NCBI RefSeq assembly: GCF_001436025.1
Contig: NZ_AZEQ01000004.1
Location: 47,792-111,791, forward strand
Length of the DNA stretch: 64,000 bases
Source of the DNA: Limosilactobacillus mucosae DSM 13345
GTDB lineage: Bacteria; Bacillota; Bacilli; Lactobacillales; Lactobacillaceae
Direction of reading: 5' to 3'
The translations under genes and the position numbers were made by a program. The notes under the pieces are model-generated. The model was not told the DNA's origin and searched no databases. It worked only from the letters and a program-made list of their open reading frames with translations. Shown piece by piece: positions 54,152 through 62,216 of the stretch. Position 1 is the stretch's first letter, and each line of letters begins with the position of its first letter.

Positions 54152-55126
54152 TTGAAAAGCGAGTTCTCAAGAGACATTGCGGTTTTAATTCGCTACCGGG
54201 TGTCGGATCTCTATGTTCTGCCATATCGCAGCTACTATCGACTTTTAATCATGCATGAGGGTCAGCTGCAGCTTTATCAGCAATGGCCATTACCACTTGG
54301 CAAGCGTTTGATTGCATATTTAAAGTATCGTGCTGATATGTCAGTCAGTGAGCATCGTCGCCCACAGTCAGGATCGCTTTGTTGGCACGCGCCTAGGGGA
54401 AAGGTAGACTTAAGATTGTCGTCGGTTGGTGACTGTCGTGGACAGGAATCACTGGTGGTACGTTTTATCTATCGTTTATGCAATGATTATCGGATGCTGG
54501 TACCGCCGCAATGGCAAAAACTGCAGCAGACTGCTAAAAAACGGGGGTTGATGCTGTTTGCCGGACCAATGGGATCAGGAAAGACAACGACGATGTATCA
54601 TCTGGCGCGTCAGTTCGTTGACCAGTGTGTTGTTATGACGATAGAGGATCCGGTTGAGATTACCGAGCCAATGTTTATTCAGCTGCAGGTCAACGAATTG
54701 GCTGAGATGGGCTATCAGCAGCTGCTTAAGGTTGGCTTGCGGCATCGACCACAGATCTTTATCATTGGCGAGATTCGTGATCCACAAACGGCACAGATGG
54801 CAGTTCAAGCGGCCTTAAGCGGTCATCTGGTCATGGCAACCGTGCATGCCAGAAATGTCTACGGAGCGTTGACGCGTCTAGAACAGCTGAACGTTGATGA
54901 CTTTTATCTGCAGCAGGCGGTCAGCTGTGTCTGCTATCAACGACTCTTGCCAACTGTAAAAAAACAATTGGCGGTACTGTTTGATCTATTGGCTGATGAT
55001 GCATTGCAAGAAAGTTTTACAAAGCGAAAGGTGGGGATGACCGATGCTTGGCAGCAGCAGCTTAAAAATTGCGTGGCCAAGGGCTGTGTGGAAAAGAGCG
55101 TGGCCCAGTCATACCAAGCCGGTTAA
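54152..55126 (+). CDS. comGA: Competence pilus assembly ATPase ComGA
   Basis: Cytoplasmic motor that assembles the DNA-uptake pseudopilus. It has 324 residues of the GspE/PilB family. Walker A is GPMGSGKTT (138-146), the Asp box lies in MTIEDPVEI and Walker B in IGEIRDPQTAQMA, with HLVMATVHA downstream. The N-terminal domain is short, as usual for ComGA. The start is a TTG at 54152 with GAGGAGG upstream; the frame is open to 54119. First of a seven-gene operon whose members overlap or lie within 12 bases of one another. Confidence 0.95.
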   Translation: MKSEFSRDIAVLIRYRVSDLYVLPYRSYYRLLIMHEGQLQLYQQWPLPLGKRLIAYLKYRADMSVSEHRRPQSGSLCWHAPRGKVDLRLSSVGDCRGQESLVVRFIYRLCNDYRMLVPPQWQKLQQTAKKRGLMLFAGPMGSGKTTTMYHLARQFVDQCVVMTIEDPVEITEPMFIQLQVNELAEMGYQQLLKVGLRHRPQIFIIGEIRDPQTAQMAVQAALSGHLVMATVHARNVYGALTRLEQLNVDDFYLQQAVSCVCYQRLLPTVKKQLAVLFDLLADDALQESFTKRKVGMTDAWQQQLKNCVAKGCVEKSVAQSYQAG

Positions 55127-56117
55127 TTTTAAAGCCGGTCAACAGGCTGACTGGTTTTTACTGATGCATGATTTGTTAGCTGTTGGCTTCTCGCTGCAGC
55201 ATGCAGTTCAATTCTCACAGCGAGCCTATCCGCAGCAGGCTGCTTTTTTTTCAAAAATTGATCAGCAGCTTAGGACCGGTTGTCTGCTGGCAGATGCGTT
55301 AAAGCCATATTTAAGAATTGAGCTTTACTATCAGCTTTTGCTGGCTGAGCAGCATGGCAGTCTTTCGATAACGCTAAAAGAGATTGGTCAGTATTTACAG
55401 GTCCAAAAGCAGCAGCATCGTCAGCTAAAGACGCTTTTGGAATATCCGCTGATTTTATTGGTGATGCTGGGGACGATTTTGGCGGCTTTGCTGATTTTTG
55501 TTTTTCCCGAGCTGCAAAGCTGGCAGCAGCAGAATCAGCTGCCAATCGGCGAGCAATGGCCAATTGGTGAAACACTGATAATTACAGGCGGTGTTTTTTT
55601 TAGCTATGGAGGATTGGCGGCAATTCACTGGCGGCATATGTCAACGCTAAAAAAAGTAAGACATCAGTGTCGCTGGCCGCTGTTTGGCAAAATCTTTCGT
55701 GAATACTATGGTTATTATCTGACGTCCAATTTAGCTATTTTGCTGCAGCATGGTTTCTCTTTGCATGAAATATGCCAACTGACGAATAAATTTGATGATG
55801 ATTCGTTATTGCATCAGGTTGGTCAGGCAGCATTTGAGCTCAGCTCGCAGGGAAGACAGTTGACCGACCTAATCTTGAAAGCACCTTTCTTACCGGATGA
55901 ACTGGCTATTTTTATCAATCGTGGCTTGACCAATGAACAATTAGGCCAGGAACTGACTTTATTTTCCAAGCTCAAGTTTAAAAAATTTCGGCAGTCAACG
56001 ATGCATATTCTGGTATTGGTGCAGCCAGCGCTTTTTATTTTGATTGCTGCTGGGATTTTTTTAATGTATCTCAGTATTCTTTTGCCAATCTATCACTCAC
56101 TGCAGGAGGTTTACTAA
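55044..56117 (+). CDS. comGB: Competence pseudopilus membrane platform ComGB
   Basis: Inner-membrane platform protein of the GspF/PilC family on which ComGC is polymerised. It has 357 residues and three membrane helices (about 130-155, 180-200 and 320-345) with the repeated T2SF domain (FLLMHDLLAVGFSLQHAVQF, then TSNLAILLQHGFSLHEI). The ATG at 55044 has AAAGGTGGGG at good spacing and overlaps the end of comGA by 83 bases in another frame. A GTG at 55086 is the only other near start and has a poorer site. Confidence 0.92.
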   Translation: MLGSSSLKIAWPRAVWKRAWPSHTKPVNFKAGQQADWFLLMHDLLAVGFSLQHAVQFSQRAYPQQAAFFSKIDQQLRTGCLLADALKPYLRIELYYQLLLAEQHGSLSITLKEIGQYLQVQKQQHRQLKTLLEYPLILLVMLGTILAALLIFVFPELQSWQQQNQLPIGEQWPIGETLIITGGVFFSYGGLAAIHWRHMSTLKKVRHQCRWPLFGKIFREYYGYYLTSNLAILLQHGFSLHEICQLTNKFDDDSLLHQVGQAAFELSSQGRQLTDLILKAPFLPDELAIFINRGLTNEQLGQELTLFSKLKFKKFRQSTMHILVLVQPALFILIAAGIFLMYLSILLPIYHSLQEVY

Positions 56118-56118
56118 G

Positions 56119-56427
56119 ATGTTAAAGAAGCAGAAACGGCACGCGTTTACGCTATTGGAGATGGCCATCGTCTTATTTATTATCAGTCTGTTGGTGCTGA
56201 TTATTTTGCCAAATCTTAGCACACAGCGTGAACATGCAACCAAGATTCATGAAAATGCCATGACCAATGTCGTCCAGACCCAGCTTGATCTGTATGAAAA
56301 TGATACCGGACAAAAAGCCCAAAGCATAGATCAGCTGGTTGAAAATCAATATCTAACCTCAGCTCAGGCACAAAAAGCAGCTAGTGAGCACATTAAAGTC
56401 GTCAATGGAAAGGCTGAGCGAAAATGA
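56119..56427 (+). CDS. comGC: Competence major pseudopilin ComGC
   Basis: Main subunit of the DNA-uptake pilus. It has 102 residues. The type IV prepilin signal is RHA followed by FTLLEM, cut after A9 by the prepilin peptidase ComC, leaving Phe as the first mature residue and Glu at +5 (E14). The hydrophobic helix MAIVLFIISLLVLIILPNL follows. The start is one base after comGB ends, with an AGGAGG site in the comGB tail. It overlaps comGD by ATGA. Confidence 0.95.
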   Translation: MLKKQKRHAFTLLEMAIVLFIISLLVLIILPNLSTQREHATKIHENAMTNVVQTQLDLYENDTGQKAQSIDQLVENQYLTSAQAQKAASEHIKVVNGKAERK

Positions 56428-56879
56428 AAATTCGCCGGCCAGCCTTTACTCTGTTGGAAATGATAATTGTCTTGGGAATTGCTGCGTTGACGATGCTGAT
56501 TGGCTGGCCCTCAATGCAGCGAACCATTCAGAAAAACGAAGAGCGTCAGTTTTGGCAGACCTTTCGTCAAGCATGGCAGGCAGCTCAGGTACGATCAAAG
56601 ACCAGTAACGAGTCAACCCATGTTTTTTACCTAAAAAGCCACAGTCAGGTTGTCTTTTCCTGGGCAAGCGGCACCGAGCATATAAATGTGCCAAGTACGT
56701 TGTCGGTCAGACGGTTCAATGATATCGAGATGAAAAAAACGGGCTATGTCAGTCCACAGACAGAGGAGTTTGTTTCAACCTTGGACAATACGGATTATCA
56801 AATCAGAATTCAGTTGGCATGGGGGAGTTATCATGTACATGCAACGCAAAAAAAGGCATCGGGCAGTCATGCTGGGTGA
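56424..56879 (+). CDS. comGD: Competence minor pseudopilin ComGD
   Basis: Minor pilin that primes or caps the uptake pilus. It has 151 residues. The prepilin signal is RRPA followed by FTLLEM with Glu at +5 (E12), then one hydrophobic helix and a GspH-like globular domain. It overlaps comGC (ATGA) and comGE by 47 bases. Assignment to ComGD comes from position and the prepilin signal. Confidence 0.9.
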   Translation: MKIRRPAFTLLEMIIVLGIAALTMLIGWPSMQRTIQKNEERQFWQTFRQAWQAAQVRSKTSNESTHVFYLKSHSQVVFSWASGTEHINVPSTLSVRRFNDIEMKKTGYVSPQTEEFVSTLDNTDYQIRIQLAWGSYHVHATQKKASGSHAG

Positions 56880-57135
56880 GAGTGTAACGGCATTGGCGAT
56901 TGCCGCGCTCAGTATCGTTTGTTTAATGACTGGCCTAAATGAATTGAATCATCAAAGAAAACTGGCTGATGAACAGCTGGCAGCAAGTCGACTGGCTAAA
57001 GAGGCCAGTGATGCTCTCAAAAGCCACCAAGGCCGCGTCAGGATCGTTCGAGCTCAGCTAGTGGCAACCGCTGATCATAGTAGGGTAGTCGTTGAACGAT
57101 CGGGAAAGTGCATTCTAAAACTGGAAAGGCGGTAA
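56833..57135 (+). CDS. comGE: Competence minor pseudopilin ComGE
   Basis: A 100-residue minor pilin. The prepilin signal is degenerate: RHRA followed by VMLGES, with Val instead of Phe at +1 but Glu retained at +5 (E16). One hydrophobic helix follows. The ATG at 56833 has a GGGGGAG site and overlaps comGD by 47 bases; a longer frame from 56746 would lose the prepilin layout. The role is assumed from operon position. Confidence 0.85.
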   Translation: MYMQRKKRHRAVMLGESVTALAIAALSIVCLMTGLNELNHQRKLADEQLAASRLAKEASDALKSHQGRVRIVRAQLVATADHSRVVVERSGKCILKLERR

Positions 57136-57139
57136 TGGC

Positions 57140-57676
57140 TTGAGACGATCAGCATTTACGCTGGCAGAAAGCATAATGGCACTACTGATCAGTATGGTGA
57201 CAGTTTTGGCGTTGGGGCAGACTGTCAAGATTGTTGATCAAGTCAATCAGCGTGCTTTGGATATGCCGACGGATTGGTATTTATTCGTAACCGAGCTGGA
57301 ATTATCGGATCGACATTTCAGCCTTTATCGATGCCAGGATGAACAGCATGCGGTGTTGTATGGAGCTGCCACCAAGAAATATTATGAGCTGACGGCTGAA
57401 AATGGTCGAATATTCCTACGGCTGCAGCATGGTGGTGGTTATTTGCCAATGCTTTATCAGGTTCAGACGGCAACATTTAAACAGCTTGGCAGGCAACGGT
57501 TAGAAATTGAGGTGAAAAGAAGCAATGGATACCAGCAAACAGCGGTTATCTGTCTGGCACCGTCGCAAAAGCAGTACGCTGCTGGCGGCGATGATCATGC
57601 TGAGTATTACGACAGCAGCCGTTTTGGCTCAGTATCGATATCAGGCTGGCCAAGCAAAACTGATTCATCGTCTTAG
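57140..57676 (+). CDS. comGF: Competence minor pseudopilin ComGF
   Basis: A minor pilin of 178 residues. The prepilin signal is RRSA followed by FTLAES, with Glu at +5. The ComGF domain (about 45-150) includes YLPMLYQVQTATFKQLG. The TTG start has an AAAGGCGG site. The last 50 residues lie in the region that also encodes the start of comGG in another frame; they look less like a folded domain, so the C-terminal tail may have arisen by stop-codon loss. Total length is longer than most ComGF proteins. Confidence 0.85.
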   Translation: MRRSAFTLAESIMALLISMVTVLALGQTVKIVDQVNQRALDMPTDWYLFVTELELSDRHFSLYRCQDEQHAVLYGAATKKYYELTAENGRIFLRLQHGGGYLPMLYQVQTATFKQLGRQRLEIEVKRSNGYQQTAVICLAPSQKQYAAGGDDHAEYYDSSRFGSVSISGWPSKTDSSS

Positions 57677-57833
57677 CGACCAATTCATTGCACAGACAAT
57701 GCTAAATTTGACTGATGGCAAAGATAATGCGGACTTTAATAAAGGAATCGTCAAGCACGAGGACAGGCTGACAATCGTCTGTCTCAATGACGGATCATCT
57801 TTTAAGTTTCAAGAAGACGAGGCGCTTCCTTGA
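57525..57833 (+). CDS. comGG: Competence protein ComGG
   Basis: A 102-residue protein with one N-terminal membrane helix (about 17-35) and no classical prepilin Glu at +5, as usual for ComGG. The ATG at 57525 has a strong GAGGTGA site eight bases upstream, which supports translation here even though the gene overlaps comGF by 152 bases in a different frame. Last gene of the pilus operon. The call is by position and topology. Confidence 0.8.
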   Translation: MDTSKQRLSVWHRRKSSTLLAAMIMLSITTAAVLAQYRYQAGQAKLIHRLSDQFIAQTMLNLTDGKDNADFNKGIVKHEDRLTIVCLNDGSSFKFQEDEALP

Positions 57834-57858
57834 ATTTGTCGGTAAAAATAGGTAAACT
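57830..57858 (+). promoter_or_regulatory. Possible ytxK promoter
   Basis: TTGAAT (57830-57835), a 17-nt spacer, TAAACT (57853-57858), between comGG and ytxK. It would let ytxK-ackA be expressed apart from competence. Confidence 0.5.
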
Positions 57859-57895
57859 AATTTCGTACGACGAATGAGGATGGGAGTGACCAAAA

Positions 57896-58903
57896 CTGGC
57901 AACACCAGAACAACTATTTGTACCATTTGATCGCGCAACGGAACTGTTACAGGCAGATTTGAACAGCTCTTATCTTGATGCATTTCTCGAAAATGCTGAA
58001 AATCTGGTTGATAATGGCAAGGTTCGTGTCGAGGATGGTTTGCCTAAGCCAGAGACGGTTGCTGAGTTAAACAAGCTATATCAGCAGCTGGATCTTTTGC
58101 ATACCGACCGCGAGACAGTACGACGTCTTCTACAGCTGGATCTGTTAAAAGTGATTCGTAAGGATGCGATTCAAGCCAATCATCAAATGACGCCCGATAC
58201 TTTGGGAATCATGATGGCCTATTTGATTGAAAAAATCATTGATCGCAATCATCCATATACGATTTTTGATCCGGCAGTAGGCACGGCTAATCTGCTAACA
58301 ACGGTCATGAACCACCTGCAAGAGGCCATTGATCAGCCAGTACAGGGATACGGGATCGATAATGATGATGAGCTGCTGGCAGTTGCCAGCGTCAGCGTCT
58401 CATTACAAAGAGAGCCGGTTGAGCTGTTTCACCAAGATGCCATTGAGCCTTTGACGATTCCGCAAAGTGATTTGGCGGTTTCAGATCTGCCAGTTGGATA
58501 CTACCCGCTTGATGAAAATACAAAAAATTATCAGACCCGTGCTGAAAAAGGACATTCATACGTTCATCATCTGTTGATCGAACAATCAATGAATTACCTT
58601 AAACCAGGCGGCTTTGGCATATTTTTGGTACCGTCGAATCTCTTCCAGACTGAAGAGACGATGGGCTTTGTTAAGTGGATCCACTCGGTAGCGCATTTCC
58701 AAGGATTGATCAATCTGCCAGCTGATCTTTTTAAGAATCAAGCTGCTCAAAAATCGATTCTTCTTTTGCAGCGTCAAGGTGGTGGCAGTCATCAAGCCAA
58801 ACAGGTTTTGTTGGGCAGTTTTCCGTCAGTCAAGAAGCGTGCTGAATTTGTAGCCTTTATGAATCAGATTGATGCATGGGTTGCTGCAAATCTTAAAAGT
58901 TGA
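57896..58903 (+). CDS. ytxK: YtxK-like N6-adenine methyltransferase family protein, CTG start
   Basis: A class I SAM-dependent methyltransferase of the N6-DNA-methylase (HsdM-like) fold, 335 residues from 57896. It has a SAM-binding motif FDPAVGTANLL and a catalytic-type motif SDLPVGYYP where NPPY would be expected. Target unknown; no specificity or restriction subunit is nearby. No ATG, GTG or TTG lies in frame before 57959. Starting there (314 residues) would lose LATPEQLFVPFDRATELLQA, which looks like genuine protein. A CTG at 57896 has GGGAGTGA six bases upstream. ytxK between comG and ackA is conserved in lactic acid bacteria. Confidence 0.82.
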   Translation: MATPEQLFVPFDRATELLQADLNSSYLDAFLENAENLVDNGKVRVEDGLPKPETVAELNKLYQQLDLLHTDRETVRRLLQLDLLKVIRKDAIQANHQMTPDTLGIMMAYLIEKIIDRNHPYTIFDPAVGTANLLTTVMNHLQEAIDQPVQGYGIDNDDELLAVASVSVSLQREPVELFHQDAIEPLTIPQSDLAVSDLPVGYYPLDENTKNYQTRAEKGHSYVHHLLIEQSMNYLKPGGFGIFLVPSNLFQTEETMGFVKWIHSVAHFQGLINLPADLFKNQAAQKSILLLQRQGGGSHQAKQVLLGSFPSVKKRAEFVAFMNQIDAWVAANLKS

Positions 58904-58930
58904 GAGTTAGTAAAAGGAGAGATTACGCCA

Positions 58931-60130
58931 ATGTCAAAAACGATTGCTGTTAATGCCGGCAGTTCGACCGTCAAGTTCAAGCTGTTTGACATGCCAAGCG
59001 AAGAAGTAGTAGCAGAAGGTCAGATTGAACGTATCGGTCTGGAAGTTGGCCATGCCGAAATCAAGTATGGTGACGGTCAAAAGCTGAAAGAAGATAAGCC
59101 ATTTGCTGACCACGAAGCTGCAGTTCAATATCTGCTCAAGCAGCTGCTGGATTTGAAGATCGTTGCCAGCTATGATGAAATTACGGCTGTTGGTCACCGG
59201 ATTGTTGCTGGTGGTGAATACTTTAAGGATTCGGTTGTCATCGATGAAGACGTTATGAATAAGATCGATGCGCTGGCTGAATATGCACCATTGCATGACC
59301 CAGCTGAATTACAAGGTATTAAGGCTTTTAAGGAAGTCTTGCCGGATGCATTTGCAGTTGCCGTTTTTGACACTGCTTTTCATGCCAATATGCCAAAAAT
59401 GAATGCCCTTTATAGTGTTCCTTATGAATGGTACGAGAAGTACGGTGCCCGCAAGTATGGTGCTCATGGTACCAGTCACCGTTACGTAGCGGCCCGGGCA
59501 GCTGAAATGCTTGGTCGACCATTGGAAGAACTAAAGCTGATTACCTGCCACATTGGTGCTGGGGCTTCGATTACTGCTATTAAGGGTGGCAAGTCCTTTG
59601 ACACTTCGATGGGCTTTTCGCCATTAGCCGGGGTTACGATGGCCACTCGCTCTGGGGATGTTGATCCATCGCTGGTTGCTTTCGTCCAAAAGAAGCTGGG
59701 CGTTTCTAGCGATGAAATGGTTGACATGCTTAACCACAAATCCGGTCTGCTGGGAATTTCTGGAGTTTCCAGCGACATGCGCGATGTTGAAAAGGCCAAA
59801 AACGAAGGCAACGAGCGCGCACAGTTGGCTTGGGATATCTATGTCAACCGGATCGTTCGCTACATCGGCGCCTACATTGCTGAACTGGGTGGAGCAGATG
59901 CCATTGTCTTTACTGCGGGCGTTGGTGAAAACAGCATCACCGTTCGTCAGGCCGTAGCTGACAAGCTGGGCTACTTTGGTATTGCAATTGACCCAGAAAA
60001 GAACAACATTCGTGGCGTAGAGCGTGATCTGTCGACTGATGATGCTAAGATTAAGACGCTGCTGATTCCAACTAACGAAGAATTAATGATCGTTCATGAT
60101 ATCGAACGACTTAAAAAAGCCAGCAAGTAG
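58931..60130 (+). CDS. ackA: Acetate kinase
   Basis: Interconverts acetyl phosphate plus ADP with acetate plus ATP; in heterofermenters it yields ATP from the phosphoketolase pathway. It has 399 residues. ASKHA motifs are NAGSSTVKFKLF (phosphate 1), GAHGTSHRYV, HIGAGASITAI (phosphate 2) and FTAGVGENS (adenosine). An AAAGGAGAG site precedes the ATG. It lies 27 bases after ytxK and is closed by a very strong terminator. Confidence 0.97.
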   Translation: MSKTIAVNAGSSTVKFKLFDMPSEEVVAEGQIERIGLEVGHAEIKYGDGQKLKEDKPFADHEAAVQYLLKQLLDLKIVASYDEITAVGHRIVAGGEYFKDSVVIDEDVMNKIDALAEYAPLHDPAELQGIKAFKEVLPDAFAVAVFDTAFHANMPKMNALYSVPYEWYEKYGARKYGAHGTSHRYVAARAAEMLGRPLEELKLITCHIGAGASITAIKGGKSFDTSMGFSPLAGVTMATRSGDVDPSLVAFVQKKLGVSSDEMVDMLNHKSGLLGISGVSSDMRDVEKAKNEGNERAQLAWDIYVNRIVRYIGAYIAELGGADAIVFTAGVGENSITVRQAVADKLGYFGIAIDPEKNNIRGVERDLSTDDAKIKTLLIPTNEELMIVHDIERLKKASK

Positions 60131-60144
60131 TTGCTGTTAAAATT

Positions 60145-60175
60145 AAAATGGGACGCTGGTGAGCGTCCCATTTTT
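60145..60175 (+). terminator. ackA terminator
   Basis: AAAATGGGACGCT and AGCGTCCCATTTT, perfect 13-bp arms around GGTG, with Ts. Confidence 0.93.
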
Positions 60176-60194
60176 GTGTTTAGGAGTGATAATG

Positions 60195-60800
60195 ATGCGT
60201 TTTGTGACTTCTGATACCCACTTTTTGGATCAGCATCTGTTAGGAGTTGACGATTTTGCGCCACGGCCGTTTGCTGATACCGAACAGATGGATGAGCAGA
60301 TTATTGAACACTGGAATGCTAAGGTTGCCGAAAATGACATTGTATATCATTTAGGCGATATTGCCGTATATTTTGCCAAGCCAGCCAAGCGAGCCGATGA
60401 AGCGATTTTTGAGATTTTAAATGCGCTGCATGGTCACCTGGTGCTGATCAAAGGCAACCATGATCGCAGAGAACTGTTTAAATATCTGGCTGCTCATAAT
60501 TATGACTTAAATGGTCAGCCTAAATTCAGTTTTCATGATGTTGGGGCTTTGATTAAGTATAATCATTGTCAGTACTATCTGACGCATTATCCAATGATGC
60601 TAGGGATTGCACCTCGGATTATAAATCTGCATGGTCATATTCATCACTATGCCGTTCCAGTAAAAGAAAACGTTAATGTCGGGATTGATTCCCCAGAACT
60701 GGAATATCTAAAAAAACGGCCGGCATTTGGCGAGCCCTTGACACTGGCAGAAGTTGAGACGATTGCCCGGATAAAGGCAGAAAAGCTGACTCGACATTAG
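60195..60800 (+). CDS. Calcineurin-like phosphoesterase
   Basis: A 201-residue metallophosphoesterase of the COG4186 type. Metal motifs are SDTHF (D at 5, H at 7), YHLGDIAVYF, IKGNHDRRE and LTHYP followed by LHGHIHH. Substrate unknown. The frame is open to 60159, but that part lies in the ackA terminator; AGGAGTG supports ATG at 60195 (or 60192). It is upstream of the yutD-yutF pair. Confidence 0.87.
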   Translation: MRFVTSDTHFLDQHLLGVDDFAPRPFADTEQMDEQIIEHWNAKVAENDIVYHLGDIAVYFAKPAKRADEAIFEILNALHGHLVLIKGNHDRRELFKYLAAHNYDLNGQPKFSFHDVGALIKYNHCQYYLTHYPMMLGIAPRIINLHGHIHHYAVPVKENVNVGIDSPELEYLKKRPAFGEPLTLAEVETIARIKAEKLTRH

Positions 60801-60858
60801 ATCATAGCAGTGAGTATAATGGTTTGGATATTTATTAAACAAGAAAGGAGTGGCTGAT

Positions 60859-61449
60859 ATCAATCGCAGTAAAGTTGAAGAATACATTGAACGTCGCCAG
60901 ATGCAGCGGCAAGGCGTTTTTCGGATTCTACAGCAAGATCAGCAGCATTTTTTGATCAACAATCATCCTTACACGCTGGTTGCTGACTACAAAAACGCTT
61001 TTAATTCTGAGGCACTTGCTGATCGTTTTAGTTCCATTCTGGGTAAGTATGACTATATAGTTGGTGATTGGGGATATGGACAGCTGCGGTTGCGTGGCTT
61101 CTATGGCCCTGATAATCCACAGTATAATCCTGAGCAGGGGATGCAGACGATTCAAGACTATCTGTATGAAGACTGCAACTTTGGCTGTGCCTATTTCATC
61201 ATCCATAATCAAGAGGTGCAGCTGCCAAGAAAGAATCGGCGGCCTGGCAGACGGTTTTCAAATCGACGCAAAGTTTCTGGGAACAGTAAAAAACATCAGT
61301 CGGGCGCAGCTGTCAAAGAGGTTCGACAATCGCTCAAGCAGCCGCCTTTAAAAGAACGTAAGAACCAGGAAGTGCGTCGCGTAAAAACCGGTAAGCATCG
61401 TCAAAAACTGATAGTAAAAAATAAGAATAATAAGCGAGAGAAAGCATGA
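60859..61449 (+). CDS. yutD: YutD-like DUF1027 protein, possible ATC start
   Basis: A protein of about 196 residues. The YutD/DUF1027 core is YDYIVGDWGYGQLRLRGFY and IQDYLYEDCNFGCAYFIIHN; a Lys/Arg-rich tail of about 80 residues follows. Function unknown. The only standard start, GTG at 60850, overlaps the ribosome site AAGAAAGGAG (60841-60850) and so is unlikely to be used. The in-frame ATC at 60859 sits eight bases after it and would start the protein INRSKVEEYIERR. Both starts are possible; the ATC is preferred on spacing. yutF overlaps its stop by ATGA. Confidence 0.78.
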   Translation: MNRSKVEEYIERRQMQRQGVFRILQQDQQHFLINNHPYTLVADYKNAFNSEALADRFSSILGKYDYIVGDWGYGQLRLRGFYGPDNPQYNPEQGMQTIQDYLYEDCNFGCAYFIIHNQEVQLPRKNRRPGRRFSNRRKVSGNSKKHQSGAAVKEVRQSLKQPPLKERKNQEVRRVKTGKHRQKLIVKNKNNKREKA

Positions 61450-62216
61450 AACAATATCAAGGCTATTTTATCGATTTAGATGGTACGGTCTATCGCGGTA
61501 AGGAAAGAATCCCAGCCGCTGCACGTTTTATCAAGTGCTTGCAGGAGCATCAGCGAGAGATTCTGTTTGTTACCAACAATAGTACCCGCAGTCCAAAAGA
61601 AGTTGCTGCCAATCTAAGAACAAATCATGATATTAACGTGACGGCGGCTAATGTATATACCTCTGCAATGGCAACCGCTGATTATTTGGTACAGCATGCT
61701 GGCCAAAAGCGCCGAGTGTACGTAATCGGGGAACGAGGATTAAAAGATGCTTTGTTAAATAAGGGCATGCAATTGACTGATCAAGATCCTGACTATGTCG
61801 TTGTTGGCTTGGATCGTAACGTGACTTATGAGCAGTTTAAGATTGCAACGCTTTGTATTCGAGCTGGTGCTGTTTTTATCGGTACGAATGGCGATACCAA
61901 TCTGCCAAGCGAAGAAGGGATGATTCCGAGTGCTGGTGCTTTGGTTGAGCTGGTTCGCTATGCTACACAGCAAGAACCAATCATGATCGGCAAGCCGCAA
62001 AAAACCATTGTTGAGATGGCTTTAAAGGCTAGTGGACTGAAAAAATCAGAGGTGCTGATGGTCGGTGATAACTATCAGACCGATGTCCAAGCCGGTATTA
62101 ATACTGGAGTTGACACGCTCCTTGTCTATACCGGTCTTTCAAAGCCAGCCGATATTGAACATGCGGAAATTAAACCAACTTATACGGTGAAGACGCTTGA
62201 TGAATGGAACGTTTAG
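61446..62216 (+). CDS. yutF: TIGR01457-family HAD phosphatase (YutF/NagD-like)
   Basis: A 256-residue HAD hydrolase with a type IIA cap. The nucleophile motif is YFIDLDGTVYRG, motif II is FVTNNSTRSPKE, and motif IV is MVGDNYQTDVQAG. NagD-like enzymes dephosphorylate nucleotides or sugar phosphates; substrate unknown. It overlaps yutD by four bases and the next gene by 17, so all three are one operon (yutD-yutF-TIGR01906), as in other lactobacilli. Confidence 0.93.
   Translation: MKQYQGYFIDLDGTVYRGKERIPAAARFIKCLQEHQREILFVTNNSTRSPKEVAANLRTNHDINVTAANVYTSAMATADYLVQHAGQKRRVYVIGERGLKDALLNKGMQLTDQDPDYVVVGLDRNVTYEQFKIATLCIRAGAVFIGTNGDTNLPSEEGMIPSAGALVELVRYATQQEPIMIGKPQKTIVEMALKASGLKKSEVLMVGDNYQTDVQAGINTGVDTLLVYTGLSKPADIEHAEIKPTYTVKTLDEWNV

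Noticed and set aside
57896..58903. ytxK as part of a restriction-modification system
   Set aside because: No specificity or endonuclease gene is nearby, the NPPY-type motif is changed to DLPV, and the gene is in its usual place between comG and ackA.
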